DNA from: Rhizobium glycinendophyticum
Lineage (GTDB): Bacteria; Pseudomonadota; Alphaproteobacteria; Rhizobiales; Rhizobiaceae
Assembly: GCF_006443685.1 (NCBI RefSeq)
Contig: NZ_VFYP01000001.1
Span: forward strand, 682,001 to 746,000
Length of the DNA stretch: 64,000 nucleotides
Reading direction: 5' to 3'
The translations under genes were made by a program, and so were the position numbers. Positions 54,906 through 63,604 of the stretch are shown one piece after another; position 1 is the stretch's first letter, and every line of letters starts with the position of its first letter. Below the pieces are notes generated by a model. It worked only from the letters and a program-made list of their open reading frames with translations. It did not search any database and was not told the origin of the DNA.

Positions 54906-57137
54906 ATGAGACATGGCAACCGCAGACTGGACCTGTTGCTGGCCTTTGGCGCCGCGTCCTTCGTTTTGCTTCCCTGGTATAGACAGGAGACCGGCTTTTT
55001 CGGCCTGACCTGGCTCCGCGATTTTCCCTTTTCGGCGGAAACCGCACCGGGCATGTTGCAGCTCGTCGGCCACGGCCGCCTCTGGCTTCTGGGTGCCGTC
55101 CTCTTCTTCGGCCTCGGTCTCGCGGCCCGTTTCATCGCCGACCCGATGCGTCGAGGGGCTTTCTTCGCGGCTGCCGGCGCTGGGGGGCTCGTCTATCTCT
55201 GCCTGCAGGGGCTTGCGGTCGGTTTCTCCGGCTGGACCTGGGGGATCAGTGAAACCCTTTTCGGAGCGCTATCCGATGGGCAACCCTCCATGGGCGCTGG
55301 CGCCGTCACCATGGCGATCGTCTTCGTTTTCATGTTCGCCTTCGGCCTCGTGGAGCGCGGCGTGATGAAGGGCGATGCCTTCGTCGTTGGGTCGATCTCG
55401 CTGCTTGTCTTCCTCGTCTTCGTCTTCGTTTTTCATCCGATCGGCAGCATGCTGGTAGCGGCCGTCCAGGATTTCGACGGTTCCTTCAAGCCGGATGGCT
55501 TCATCCGCAATATGCAGGATCCGGGCATTTGGAGCCTGAGCTGCCTCATAGGTGACGGACGTTGCGGCGTCGCCTGGCGCACCTTCACGCTCGCCATCAT
55601 GACGGCGTCCGCCTCCACTCTGCTGGGGCTCGCCTTCGCGCTCGTCGCCACCCGCACCCGCTTCCCCTTCGAGAAGGGCCTGCGCCTGCTGACCGTGCTG
55701 CCGATCATCACGCCGCCCTTCGTCATTGGTCTCGCGCTCGTGCTGCTCTTCGGCCGTGCCGGCGTGGTCACCGAGACGCTGTCCAGCCTCTTCGGCATCG
55801 AACCCGGCCGCTGGCTCTATGGGCTGACTGGCATCTGGATTGCCCAGGTCCTGTCCTTCACCCCGATCTCCTTCCTCGTCCTGATAGGTGTCGTCGAGGG
55901 CGTCAGCCCGTCGATGGAAGAGGCATCCCAGACGCTGCGCGCCGACCGCTGGCGCACCTTCTGGCGCGTCTCGCTGCCGCTGATGAAACCGGGCCTCGCC
56001 AATGCCTTCCTGATCGGCTTCATCGAAAGCATGGCCGATTTCGGCAATCCGCTGGTACTGGGCGGCAGCAATGGCGTGCTTTCGACCGAAATCTTCTTTG
56101 CCGTGGTCGGCTCGCAGAATGATCCCTCACGGGCTGCTGTGCTGGCCCTGGTGCTGCTCTTCTTCACGCTCTCGGCCTTCCTTGCGCAGCGCCTCTGGCT
56201 GTCAGGCAAGAATTTCGCGACCGTCACCGGCAAGGGAGACAGCGGGGCGCATATCGCCCTGCCGCGCGGCCTTTCCATCGCGGTCCACGCCATCGTCATT
56301 CCCTGGATGATCTTCACCGTCGTCGTTTACGGCATGATCCTCGTGGGCGGCTTCGTCACGACCTGGGGCCTCGACAACACCCTGACCCTCGACCACTACG
56401 CTCGCGCGTTTTCGATCAGCATCCAGAACGGCTCGATCGCCTGGACGGGCGTGGCCTGGAATTCCTTCTGGACGACCATGGAAATCTCGCTCATCTCCGC
56501 GCCTCTGACAGCCGCTGTCGGTCTGCTCACTGCCTACATAATCGTTCGTCAGAAGTTTGCAGGCCGGAACCTCTTCGAGTTCGCCCTGATGATGAGCTTT
56601 GCCATTCCGGGAACGGTCATCGGCGTCAGCTACATCATGGCCTTCAACCTGCCGCCACTAGAAATGACCGGCTCCGCCCTGATCCTGATCGCCTGCTTCG
56701 TCTTCCGTAACATGCCGGTCGGCGTGCGCGGCGGGATTGCGGCGATGAGCCAGCTGGACAAGAGCCTGGACGAAGCGTCGCTGACGCTGCGGGCAAACAC
56801 CTTCCGCACGGTGCGCAAGATCATCCTGCCGCTGCTGCGGCCGGCAATCACGGCAGCCCTCGTCTACTCCTTCGTGCGCGCCATCACCTCGATCAGCGCC
56901 GTGATCTTCCTCGTCAGCGCCGAACACAACATGGCGACCTCCTACATCGTCGGCCTTGTCGAAAACGGCGAATACGGTGTGGCCATCGCCTACTCTTCGA
57001 TGCTGATCGTCGTGATGATCACGATCATCGCCGGCTTCCAGCTCCTCGTCGGCGAACGCAGGCTCCGCCGCGAAAATCGTGTCGCCGGCCTCGGCAACAA
57101 CAGTCCCGTTCCTCTCGGTCAGGAGAAAACCGCATGA
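54906..57137 (+). CDS. double-domain ABC permease (AfuB-type) with extra N-terminal helices
   Basis: Inner-membrane permease of 743 residues containing two fused BPD_transp_1 domains. Residues about 1-190 hold four or five additional helices not found in ordinary FbpB-type permeases. The first domain has an ATPase-contact loop GVSPSMEEASQTLRADRWRTFWRVSLPLMKPGLANAF, the second QLDKSLDEASLTLRANTFRTVRKIILPLLRPAI, both of EAA type. The first domain includes a Cys-containing periplasmic loop (LSCLIGDGRCG). I prefer ATG 54906, preceded by GAGG, to ATG 54894. It overlaps the ATPase gene by 4 bp. Confidence 0.92.
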   Translation: MRHGNRRLDLLLAFGAASFVLLPWYRQETGFFGLTWLRDFPFSAETAPGMLQLVGHGRLWLLGAVLFFGLGLAARFIADPMRRGAFFAAAGAGGLVYLCLQGLAVGFSGWTWGISETLFGALSDGQPSMGAGAVTMAIVFVFMFAFGLVERGVMKGDAFVVGSISLLVFLVFVFVFHPIGSMLVAAVQDFDGSFKPDGFIRNMQDPGIWSLSCLIGDGRCGVAWRTFTLAIMTASASTLLGLAFALVATRTRFPFEKGLRLLTVLPIITPPFVIGLALVLLFGRAGVVTETLSSLFGIEPGRWLYGLTGIWIAQVLSFTPISFLVLIGVVEGVSPSMEEASQTLRADRWRTFWRVSLPLMKPGLANAFLIGFIESMADFGNPLVLGGSNGVLSTEIFFAVVGSQNDPSRAAVLALVLLFFTLSAFLAQRLWLSGKNFATVTGKGDSGAHIALPRGLSIAVHAIVIPWMIFTVVVYGMILVGGFVTTWGLDNTLTLDHYARAFSISIQNGSIAWTGVAWNSFWTTMEISLISAPLTAAVGLLTAYIIVRQKFAGRNLFEFALMMSFAIPGTVIGVSYIMAFNLPPLEMTGSALILIACFVFRNMPVGVRGGIAAMSQLDKSLDEASLTLRANTFRTVRKIILPLLRPAITAALVYSFVRAITSISAVIFLVSAEHNMATSYIVGLVENGEYGVAIAYSSMLIVVMITIIAGFQLLVGERRLRRENRVAGLGNNSPVPLGQEKTA

Positions 57138-58192
57138 TCACCGTCAAAGCCGGATCCGTCACCTTCCAGAACGTCCGCAAGACCTTTGGCGCCTTCACCG
57201 CCATCCACGATCTCTCGCTCACCATCGAACCGGGAACGCTGGTGACGCTTCTCGGCCCCTCCGGCTGCGGCAAGACCACGACGCTGCGCATGCTGGCGGG
57301 CCTGGAGCATCCGACCTCCGGAAAGATCCTGATCGGCGGCAAGGATGTCACCATGCTGCCGGCCAATGAGCGCGACGTCTCCATGGTCTTCCAGTCCTAT
57401 GCGCTCTTTCCGCACATGACCTCGCTCGAAAACGTTGCCTATGGCTTACAGTCATCAGGCCTCGGCAAGAAGGACGCGCGCGAGAAGGCCGAGGAGGGCC
57501 TCAAACTCGTCGGCCTCGCCGGCATGGGCCATCGCCTGCCGGCAGAGCTTTCCGGCGGCCAGCAGCAGCGAGTCGCTGTCGCCCGTGCGCTCGTTCTGGA
57601 GCCGCAGGTTTTGCTGCTCGACGAGCCGCTTTCCAACCTCGATGCAAGGCTTCGCCGTCGGGTCCGCACGGAAATCCGCGACCTCCAGCAGCGGCTCGGT
57701 TTCACCGCCGTCTATGTCACGCATGATCAGGACGAGGCGCTGGCCGTCTCCGACCGGATCATCGTGATGAAGGATGGCGAAATCGCCCAGTCGGGCGCGC
57801 CGCGCGAACTCTACGAAGCCCCGGCCTCGCCCTTCATCGCCGATTTCATGGGCGAGGCGAATGTGCTTCCCTGTGAGGTGGTCCAATCTGAAGGTGGCCA
57901 AGTCCTGGTACGGGTCAGCACTATCGAGCACCGCCTGCAGTCCAAAGCGGGCCGGGGGCCAGCCAAACTCGCGGTCCGACCCGGTGCCATCCGGATAGGG
58001 TCTGCTGGCGCAGAAGGGTTGAAGGGCCGCGTCCTTCACTCTGCCTATCTCGGCGGCCATGTCGAATATGAGGTCGAGACCGATGTCGGCACGCTCTTCG
58101 TGATCGACCACGATGTCGATCATGCCCATGCCGCCGCAAGCGACGTCACACTGGCGTTCAAGAACCGTGGCATTGCCGTCATCAGCGGCTGA
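57134..58192 (+). CDS. ABC transporter ATP-binding protein (AfuC-type)
   Basis: Cytoplasmic ATPase of 352 residues. Walker A is GPSGCGKTT, followed by MVFQSYALFPHMTSLENVAYGL, the signature LSGGQQQRVAVARALVLEPQ, Walker B VLLLDEPLSNLDARLR and the switch VYVTHDQDEALAV. The last 110 residues form a TOBE-type regulatory domain (FMGEANVLPCEVV, LAVRPGAIRIG, VLHSAYLGGHVEYEVETDVG). Its ATG overlaps the permease stop (ATGA), indicating translational coupling. A phosphatase gene follows after 32 bp. Confidence 0.94.
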   Translation: MITVKAGSVTFQNVRKTFGAFTAIHDLSLTIEPGTLVTLLGPSGCGKTTTLRMLAGLEHPTSGKILIGGKDVTMLPANERDVSMVFQSYALFPHMTSLENVAYGLQSSGLGKKDAREKAEEGLKLVGLAGMGHRLPAELSGGQQQRVAVARALVLEPQVLLLDEPLSNLDARLRRRVRTEIRDLQQRLGFTAVYVTHDQDEALAVSDRIIVMKDGEIAQSGAPRELYEAPASPFIADFMGEANVLPCEVVQSEGGQVLVRVSTIEHRLQSKAGRGPAKLAVRPGAIRIGSAGAEGLKGRVLHSAYLGGHVEYEVETDVGTLFVIDHDVDHAHAAASDVTLAFKNRGIAVISG

Positions 58193-58224
58193 TGAATTTT
58201 TGAAGAAGATGAAGGAACGAGAGA

Positions 58225-59028
58225 ATGACAGTGAATGATACGGCGCTCGCAGCGCGCTTTGCCCTGGCCAAAACGCTGGCAGCGGAAGCGGGAGCCATGG
58301 CACTCGATTATTTCAACCGGCGCGACACCCTGGTGATCGAGACCAAGCGAGACCTCCAGGACGTGGTGTCTGCCGCCGACCGCAATGTCGAAATCTTCCT
58401 GAAGCAGCGCGTTGCGGAAATCTACGCGAATGACGGGTTCTTGGGAGAAGAGTTCGGCCACGATGAAGGCTCCTCCGGTTTCACCTGGGTCGTCGATCCG
58501 ATCGACGGCACCGCACCCTTCGTCAACGGCATGCCGACCTGGTGTGTCTCCGTCGCGATCGTCCGGGATGGGCAGCCGGTCGTGGGCGTGATCCATGTGC
58601 CCTGCGCGGACGAACTTTATGCCGCGGCCCATGGCTTTGGTGCGACCCTGAACGACAGGCCCCTGCGCCTGGATCCTAGCCGCAATCTGCAGAATGCGAT
58701 GACGGGGATCGGCTGCAACAACTACGTCACCCCCGAACGCGTCGGTGCGATCATCACCGGCCTCATGGCCCGGGGCGGCAATTTCATTCGCAACGGGTCG
58801 GGCGCGCTGATGCTGGCCTATGTCGCCGCCGGTCGCCTGGTTGGATATTATGAGCCGCATATGCGCGCCTGGGACTGCATGGCCGGCTTCTGCCTCGTCC
58901 GCGAAGCCGGCGGCAAGAACCTCGCCTTTCCCGCAAGCGGTCCCGACTTCCTGAAGGGGCATCCCGTTCTTGCCGCAAACCAGTCCTGCTACGATGAACT
59001 CTTGCAGCTTCACCTTGCCAATCTTTGA
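58225..59028 (+). CDS. inositol-monophosphatase-family phosphatase
   Basis: Cytoplasmic Mg-dependent phosphatase of 267 residues. Metal-site motifs are LGEEFGHDEG (Glu), VVDPIDGTAPFVNGMPTW (the DPIDGT box) and the late RAWDCMAGFCLVREAGG (Asp). Also typical are TKRDLQDVVSAADRNVE and GSGALMLAYVAAGRLVGYYE. It could act on inositol phosphate, histidinol phosphate or a hexose phosphate. Its place directly after an AfuA-type importer suggests that it removes phosphate from the imported ligand; that is inference. The ATG follows GAAGGAACGAGAG. No gene is seen in the 265 bases downstream. Confidence 0.9.
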   Translation: MTVNDTALAARFALAKTLAAEAGAMALDYFNRRDTLVIETKRDLQDVVSAADRNVEIFLKQRVAEIYANDGFLGEEFGHDEGSSGFTWVVDPIDGTAPFVNGMPTWCVSVAIVRDGQPVVGVIHVPCADELYAAAHGFGATLNDRPLRLDPSRNLQNAMTGIGCNNYVTPERVGAIITGLMARGGNFIRNGSGALMLAYVAAGRLVGYYEPHMRAWDCMAGFCLVREAGGKNLAFPASGPDFLKGHPVLAANQSCYDELLQLHLANL

Positions 59029-59293
59029 CGCTTGCTGTGTCCCGCTGGCGAATTGCGGACAACTGCGCCTAGCTCCCTGAGCAGGCCAGTTCGGTTCTGT
59101 CACAAGAGAAGCATAGCAGGCTCCGGCTCCACCGACTGCGTGGAGCCGGCACAAAGAAAGTCTCGTCGCTAGAAATGTGTGCCCCGTGCAATGATCGATG
59201 GAAGCTCAATCAAGCAGATCCTCATGACAGCAGGGAAGCCACAGACTGCGAAGGTCTGGTGAGGTCCCGCAGCCTTCGATGGTCGCACAGCCT

Positions 59294-60091
59294 TCAATGA
59301 TCGCACAGCCACTCGGGACTCAGGACATCGTCGTTTCGGACATTTCTCAAAAGATAGACCCCATAGAAAAAATGGGGCAGCACCAGAACAACGGGCAGCA
59401 GAAACGCCCAGTCCCCGACATCGCCTCCGGGAACTTCGACGCCCAATTGGTTGCTGGCTGAGATTGAGAACGTGCCGAAATCCCAAAGCGCGTGATAGAT
59501 GATCGCCGGCCAGATCGATCCCGTACGCACGAGGATGGCCATAAAGGCGAAGCCACTAAGGGTCGCGGTGAAAGCCTGCAGCATGGCATTCAGCAATTCC
59601 CCCGTCGTCAGCGCGTTGAGAATATGAACAGAGCCGAAGAGCACCGAGGTCCAGATCATCGCTGGCCAGAGCTTCACGCGCGTGCGCAATGCCTGAAACA
59701 GGATGCCGCGAAACATCGTTTCCTCCGACAGTCCGACAAAGACGGTGCTGAGAAGGATCATCAGCATAAGGTGGAGCGGGGGCAGACCGATCACGGCAGC
59801 AAGGCCGAGAAACATCAGGATGTAAAGTCCCGGCAGCCACATGATCCGAAGTGAACTCATGGGCTTCGGAACCTCGAACCTCAGGTCGCGCCATCCGGTA
59901 ACCAGGATGACCGCGACCAGGAAGAAAAACGCGGCGACGACATTCCAGAGCGGTCCTCTCGAAAGCCCTTCGATGAGCGACTGCTTCTGACCGCCGCTGA
60001 GCCAGATCCCGCCGGGAATGGTTATCGCTGCCCAGAGAAGATAGACTACCAGACTGAAGGGCAGTCGGAATCGTCCGTGCGCAAAGTTCAT
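59294..60091 (-). CDS. CPBP-family intramembrane metalloprotease
   Basis: Polytopic inner-membrane protein of 265 residues with about eight helices. It carries the CPBP/Rce1 motifs: EETMFRGILFQALRTR (EExxxR) and, further on, SVLFGSVHILNAL (FxxxH) and YHALWDFG (HxxxD/N type). Bacterial members cleave or process membrane substrates or act in bacteriocin tolerance; the substrate here is unknown. The ATG at 60091 opens MNFAHGRFRLPFSLVVYLLW. It is transcribed alone. Confidence 0.87.
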   Translation of the reverse strand: MNFAHGRFRLPFSLVVYLLWAAITIPGGIWLSGGQKQSLIEGLSRGPLWNVVAAFFFLVAVILVTGWRDLRFEVPKPMSSLRIMWLPGLYILMFLGLAAVIGLPPLHLMLMILLSTVFVGLSEETMFRGILFQALRTRVKLWPAMIWTSVLFGSVHILNALTTGELLNAMLQAFTATLSGFAFMAILVRTGSIWPAIIYHALWDFGTFSISASNQLGVEVPGGDVGDWAFLLPVVLVLPHFFYGVYLLRNVRNDDVLSPEWLCDH

Positions 60092-60438
60092 GTCGTCCTG
60101 CCTCTATTCAAGCGCCGCTAGTGTTGCGATGCCCGCCGCGATACGCTTGATTATCTTATGACCGATGGCGCATCCATAAGGGCGGCAGCGTGTTCCCCCC
60201 GTTTTGCAACCATGCGCAGCAACAATAGACCCATATCCGTGCAGAGGCCGAACGCCACCACACTTCCCTCCATGCCGAAACTGCCACCTGTCGGGAACCT
60301 CGTCCTTCGAGTGTCGCCTTGAGCAGGGCGGACTGGTTGAAGAACGCCACACCCTTATCGGCCACGCAGGATTGGTAGAGCAGCGCGCCATGGGCGGCCT
60401 TGGGATCATGGAGGCAGGGCGTTAACCCATGAGGTGTC
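60092..60438. other. 347-base region, no gene recognised
   Basis: Reverse-strand readings through this stretch (for example about 60365-60160) are open but have no start with a ribosome site and resemble no family I know. No RNA gene, repeat or clear hairpin was noticed. It may hold the promoter of the CPBP protease and 3' sequence of the following gene's unit. Confidence 0.35.
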
Positions 60439-60987
60439 TCAAAGGCGGCCGCCGGTGAGATCGATCAGTTCCCCGGTGTCCCGGATCTTGCAGGTCATGT
60501 ATTGCCGCCCGACCGCCGCTTCAATCAGCCATTCATGCTTGCCCGGAGACCGCGCCTGCGTGAAGTGGACCTGATGAGTGCCGACCGCGAAGTTCTGCGC
60601 CACAATCTGGGCGCAGCCCTGATAGGCCATCGGCGGTGCCTTGGCATCGCGTGCTTGCTGGCGATGAGCCATTGCGTGCTCCCGCTCGAGATCGCCAGCC
60701 TGATAGCCTTGAGCATATCCCCTCGTGCGGTTCTGCTCCCAATAGGGGTAGCCGTGGACGGCATCCCGATAGCCGCGTTCGAACTCCGCCATCTCCTCGC
60801 CGTCACTCGGTTCGTAGCCTTCCTGATAGTGGTGTTTGTTGTGTGCCAGTGCGGCAATGCCGAGAATGGCGATGGCTGCTGCAGCTGCTGCTGCCTTGTC
60901 CTTGTCACTCATGCTGGCTTCGACTGGCTGGATACCGGCCTGCAGACAGAAAGTCGTGGCAGTCAAGATTGCGATGATGCGTTTCAT
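60439..60987 (-). CDS. exported protein of unknown function
   Basis: A 182-residue protein with a Sec signal peptide (MKRIIAILTATTFCLQAGIQ, cleavage after VEA near residue 24). After a short Ala-rich hydrophobic stretch (AAAAAAAIAILGIAALAHNK, possibly a membrane anchor) comes a Tyr/Gly/Arg/Glu-rich middle (ERGYRDAVHGYPYWEQNRTRGYAQGYQAG) and a beta-rich C-terminal domain with two Cys (YQGCAQIVAQN and YMTCKIRDTG) that may form a disulphide. The family resembles small envelope proteins common in rhizobia with a GYRDAxxG repeat, unnamed to my knowledge. The ATG follows GGAGAGGGAAGC. A divergent arrangement is absent; the M13 peptidase lies upstream on the same strand. Confidence 0.75.
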   Translation of the reverse strand: MKRIIAILTATTFCLQAGIQPVEASMSDKDKAAAAAAAIAILGIAALAHNKHHYQEGYEPSDGEEMAEFERGYRDAVHGYPYWEQNRTRGYAQGYQAGDLEREHAMAHRQQARDAKAPPMAYQGCAQIVAQNFAVGTHQVHFTQARSPGKHEWLIEAAVGRQYMTCKIRDTGELIDLTGGRL

Positions 60988-61045
60988 GCTTCCCTCTCCT
61001 TTGAACTCGACCGTGTCGTGGCTTCACTCGATTTAGGTCCATCGT

Positions 61046-63112
61046 TCACCACGCCCTGACGCGTCGTTCTGGCGGCATCCATTCCTTGTCACCCTCGCGG
61101 ATGTCGAAAGCCTCGTAGAAAGCATCGACATGCTTCAGGGCGGCAGTTGCGCGATAGAAACTGGGTGGATGGGGGTTGCTCAGGAAGACGCCGCGGATGG
61201 CCTGATCGGTCACCTTCATCGCCCAGAACTGGGTCCAGGAAATGAAGCAGCGTTGTGCCGGAGTAAGCCCGTCGATGCTGACGTTTTCCTCCGGATGCTC
61301 CGCCAGATAGTCCCGAAGCGCCTCATAGGCAAAGTTGATGCCGCCGACATCGGCCATGTTCTCGCCGACACTCAGCGCTCCATTGAGCTTAAGTCCTGGC
61401 AGCACCTCGTAAGCGCTCGCCTGCTCGATCAGCTTCTGTGCCTCCTTTTCAAAGGCACTTGCATCCTCTGGCTTCCACCAATCCTTGAGGTTTCCGTTGG
61501 CATCATAGAGCCGTCCTCGGCTGTCGAAGCCATGGGTCATCTCGTGCCCCAGCACAGCACCGATCCGGCAGAAGTAAGTGGCGGCGTCCCTGTCGGCTTC
61601 GAAGGCAGCCGGCTGCAGGATGGCCGCTGGTACCTCGAAGCCATTCTTTACCATGCTGTAGCCGGCATTGATGATAACAGGCAGGGTGGCGCGGCTGTCA
61701 GAAAAGTCCTCGCTGACCGCCGGCCTTCCAAGCTTTGCGTAGCTGCGGCCTGCATCGAAGGCGGTGAGCCGGATGATGTTGCCGACGAGGTCATCGGCGC
61801 GGATCTCAACCGAGGAATAATCTATCCAGTTTTTCGGATAGCCGACCTTGTAGGAGAGCTTCTTCAGTTTTTCCAGGGCTGCCGCCTTGGTTTCCGGTGC
61901 AAGCCAGCCCAGCATCTCCATGCGCTTCTGGAAGGCCCTGTGGATCCGCTCCACCATGTCTGTCGCCTTCGCCTTGGTCTCTTCTGAGAAGTATCGCTCG
62001 ACATAAAGGCGTGAAACCGGATGGCCGAGATTGGACTGAAGAGCCGACTGTACCAGCTCGGAGCGCGGAGGAAGTCGATCGATGCCGTAGATGATCTTGG
62101 TCCACTCTTTCGCGGTCTCATCGAAGCGGGTGCCGAGATAGGGCTTGAAATGGTTGATCACCTTGACCTTCAGATAGTCCTTGATGTCCTCGATCGGACG
62201 GTCCTTGAGCATCTTTTCAAGCGCGGCCAGATAGCGCGGCTGAGTGAGGACGATCGTTTCCGGTGGCTCGAGGTCGGTAACGGCCAGCATCTTGCCCAGA
62301 TCAAGGGTGGGGATCTCTGCCTGAAGCTCCTTGAAGCTTTTGGGCTGATAGCTGTTGGCGGGGTTCATGGCCTCGACGGGCGTCAACGTGGCTGAATGGA
62401 GCTCCCGTTCGAGATCGGCAATCATATCGACCACCGCCGTTGCGCGGGCCGCGTCATAGCCGGCGGTTTCGAGGACTTGCCTCAGATTGGTGCGAAGCGC
62501 GAGGTCGAGTTCCGAGCCCGGCGGGACGTCGTAGAGGTTTTCCTGGTTGAAGATCAGGGATCCCTCGACGAGGAAGAGTGCCACTCGCGTGGTGTCGGCC
62601 TGGTCGGTCGACGGAACGAGGCCGACCAGTGCCACCTCACCGGCGACCGTGATGTAACGTCCGAGATAGGTCGCAAGATCGTCCAGGCTGGTTATGGCGT
62701 CGATGCGGGCAAGCTCGGGTTCGATCGGCGCGATGCCTTTCTCGTCCAGGGCTGCGGTGTCCATGTAGGCATTGTAGAAGGCGCCGACCTGCTGCAGCGG
62801 GCTGCCCTTTTCTGCTGTCGCCGATTTTTCGCCGGCATCCGCCATCAGGCTCTGCATCTGCGCGGTCAGCCTTCGGCCCATGAAGTCGAACGTATCGATG
62901 CTGACACGATCGGAAGGCCGCTCGACGCGGTCGAGCCAGCCGCCTGCGGCATAGCGATAGAAGTCCGCACCAGGATCGACCGAGGGGTCCATGTTGGTGA
63001 TCGAGAACGACAACTGGTCGGGTCCGATTTCCGGCACCGCCGCCTGGTCGGCGCCCAGTGCGACGACGGATGCCGACAGATACAGAAAGGCAAGCGAAGT
63101 CAGGCGCTGCAT
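61046..63112 (-). CDS. M13 family zinc metallopeptidase (neprilysin/PepO-like)
   Basis: Exported endopeptidase of 688 residues. A Sec signal (SLAFLYLSASVVALGA, cleavage near residue 20) is followed by the N-terminal M13 domain (NMDPSVDPGADFYRYAAGGW, typical) and the catalytic domain: zinc motif VLGHEMTHGFDSRGR (HExxH), the third ligand in NGALSVGENMADVGG (ExxxD) and the earlier VIINAGYSMVKNGFEVPAAI in place of the N-A-Y-Y-x-P-x-x-N-x-I-x-x-P-A box. The C-terminus RRVRAW fits the C-x-V-W ending of the family but lacks its Cys. The ATG at 63112 follows AGAGGGAT. It degrades small periplasmic peptides by family analogy. Confidence 0.92.
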   Translation of the reverse strand: MQRLTSLAFLYLSASVVALGADQAAVPEIGPDQLSFSITNMDPSVDPGADFYRYAAGGWLDRVERPSDRVSIDTFDFMGRRLTAQMQSLMADAGEKSATAEKGSPLQQVGAFYNAYMDTAALDEKGIAPIEPELARIDAITSLDDLATYLGRYITVAGEVALVGLVPSTDQADTTRVALFLVEGSLIFNQENLYDVPPGSELDLALRTNLRQVLETAGYDAARATAVVDMIADLERELHSATLTPVEAMNPANSYQPKSFKELQAEIPTLDLGKMLAVTDLEPPETIVLTQPRYLAALEKMLKDRPIEDIKDYLKVKVINHFKPYLGTRFDETAKEWTKIIYGIDRLPPRSELVQSALQSNLGHPVSRLYVERYFSEETKAKATDMVERIHRAFQKRMEMLGWLAPETKAAALEKLKKLSYKVGYPKNWIDYSSVEIRADDLVGNIIRLTAFDAGRSYAKLGRPAVSEDFSDSRATLPVIINAGYSMVKNGFEVPAAILQPAAFEADRDAATYFCRIGAVLGHEMTHGFDSRGRLYDANGNLKDWWKPEDASAFEKEAQKLIEQASAYEVLPGLKLNGALSVGENMADVGGINFAYEALRDYLAEHPEENVSIDGLTPAQRCFISWTQFWAMKVTDQAIRGVFLSNPHPPSFYRATAALKHVDAFYEAFDIREGDKEWMPPERRVRAW

Positions 63113-63215
63113 GGAGATCCCTCTACGGTCGAGCGTGGCAGATGCCATCAGGTGGCCTTTGCCACCTCTTGCGCACAAGGACGGTGCCGGAACGCCGGCA
63201 CCGTCATCGGTCCGA

Positions 63216-63554
63216 TCAGAGCGAACCTTCGTTCGTCAGCGACATCACGTTCGCGACCACGCCGCTGTTTGAAACGAGGCAGCGCCAGGGCGCCCGTGTC
63301 GGACCGACGCCGACGGTCACCTGAGAATTGGCTTGCGAGAAGATCATCTCCGTGATCTGCACATCGCCATTATTGGCGGTGTTCGACACGGCGGCGAGGC
63401 AAGCGCTACGGGCGGCCGGTGGAACGCTTTCGTCCATCAAAGGCTGGGTTGCCGCCGCCATCGGTGGCGATTGCGAAGAACCATCCGTGGTGCAGCCGGA
63501 GAGCACCACGGCTGCCAGGCATATGAGGCCGGTCGTCGCTAAGAACTTCATCAT
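63216..63554 (-). CDS. small lipoprotein
   Basis: A 112-residue precursor with a clear lipobox: MMKFLATTGLICLAAVVLSG followed by Cys-21 (L-S-G-C), then a Ser/Pro-rich linker. The mature domain has PPAARSACLAAVSNTANNGD, VTVGVGPTRAPWRCLVSNSG, with two Cys that could pair. It looks like the PepSY-less small lipoproteins of rhizobia whose domain ends W-x-C-L-V-x-N-x-G-x-V; no function is known. The ATG at 63554 follows GGGGGAGATGAC. It lies between the M13 peptidase and the SH3-domain protein gene on the same strand, perhaps in one unit. Confidence 0.82.
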   Translation of the reverse strand: MMKFLATTGLICLAAVVLSGCTTDGSSQSPPMAAATQPLMDESVPPAARSACLAAVSNTANNGDVQITEMIFSQANSQVTVGVGPTRAPWRCLVSNSGVVANVMSLTNEGSL

Positions 63555-63604
63555 GTCATCTCCCCCTTTGATTGTTGACTTCGTCTTCGGTGCCTGACCC
63601 GGGC

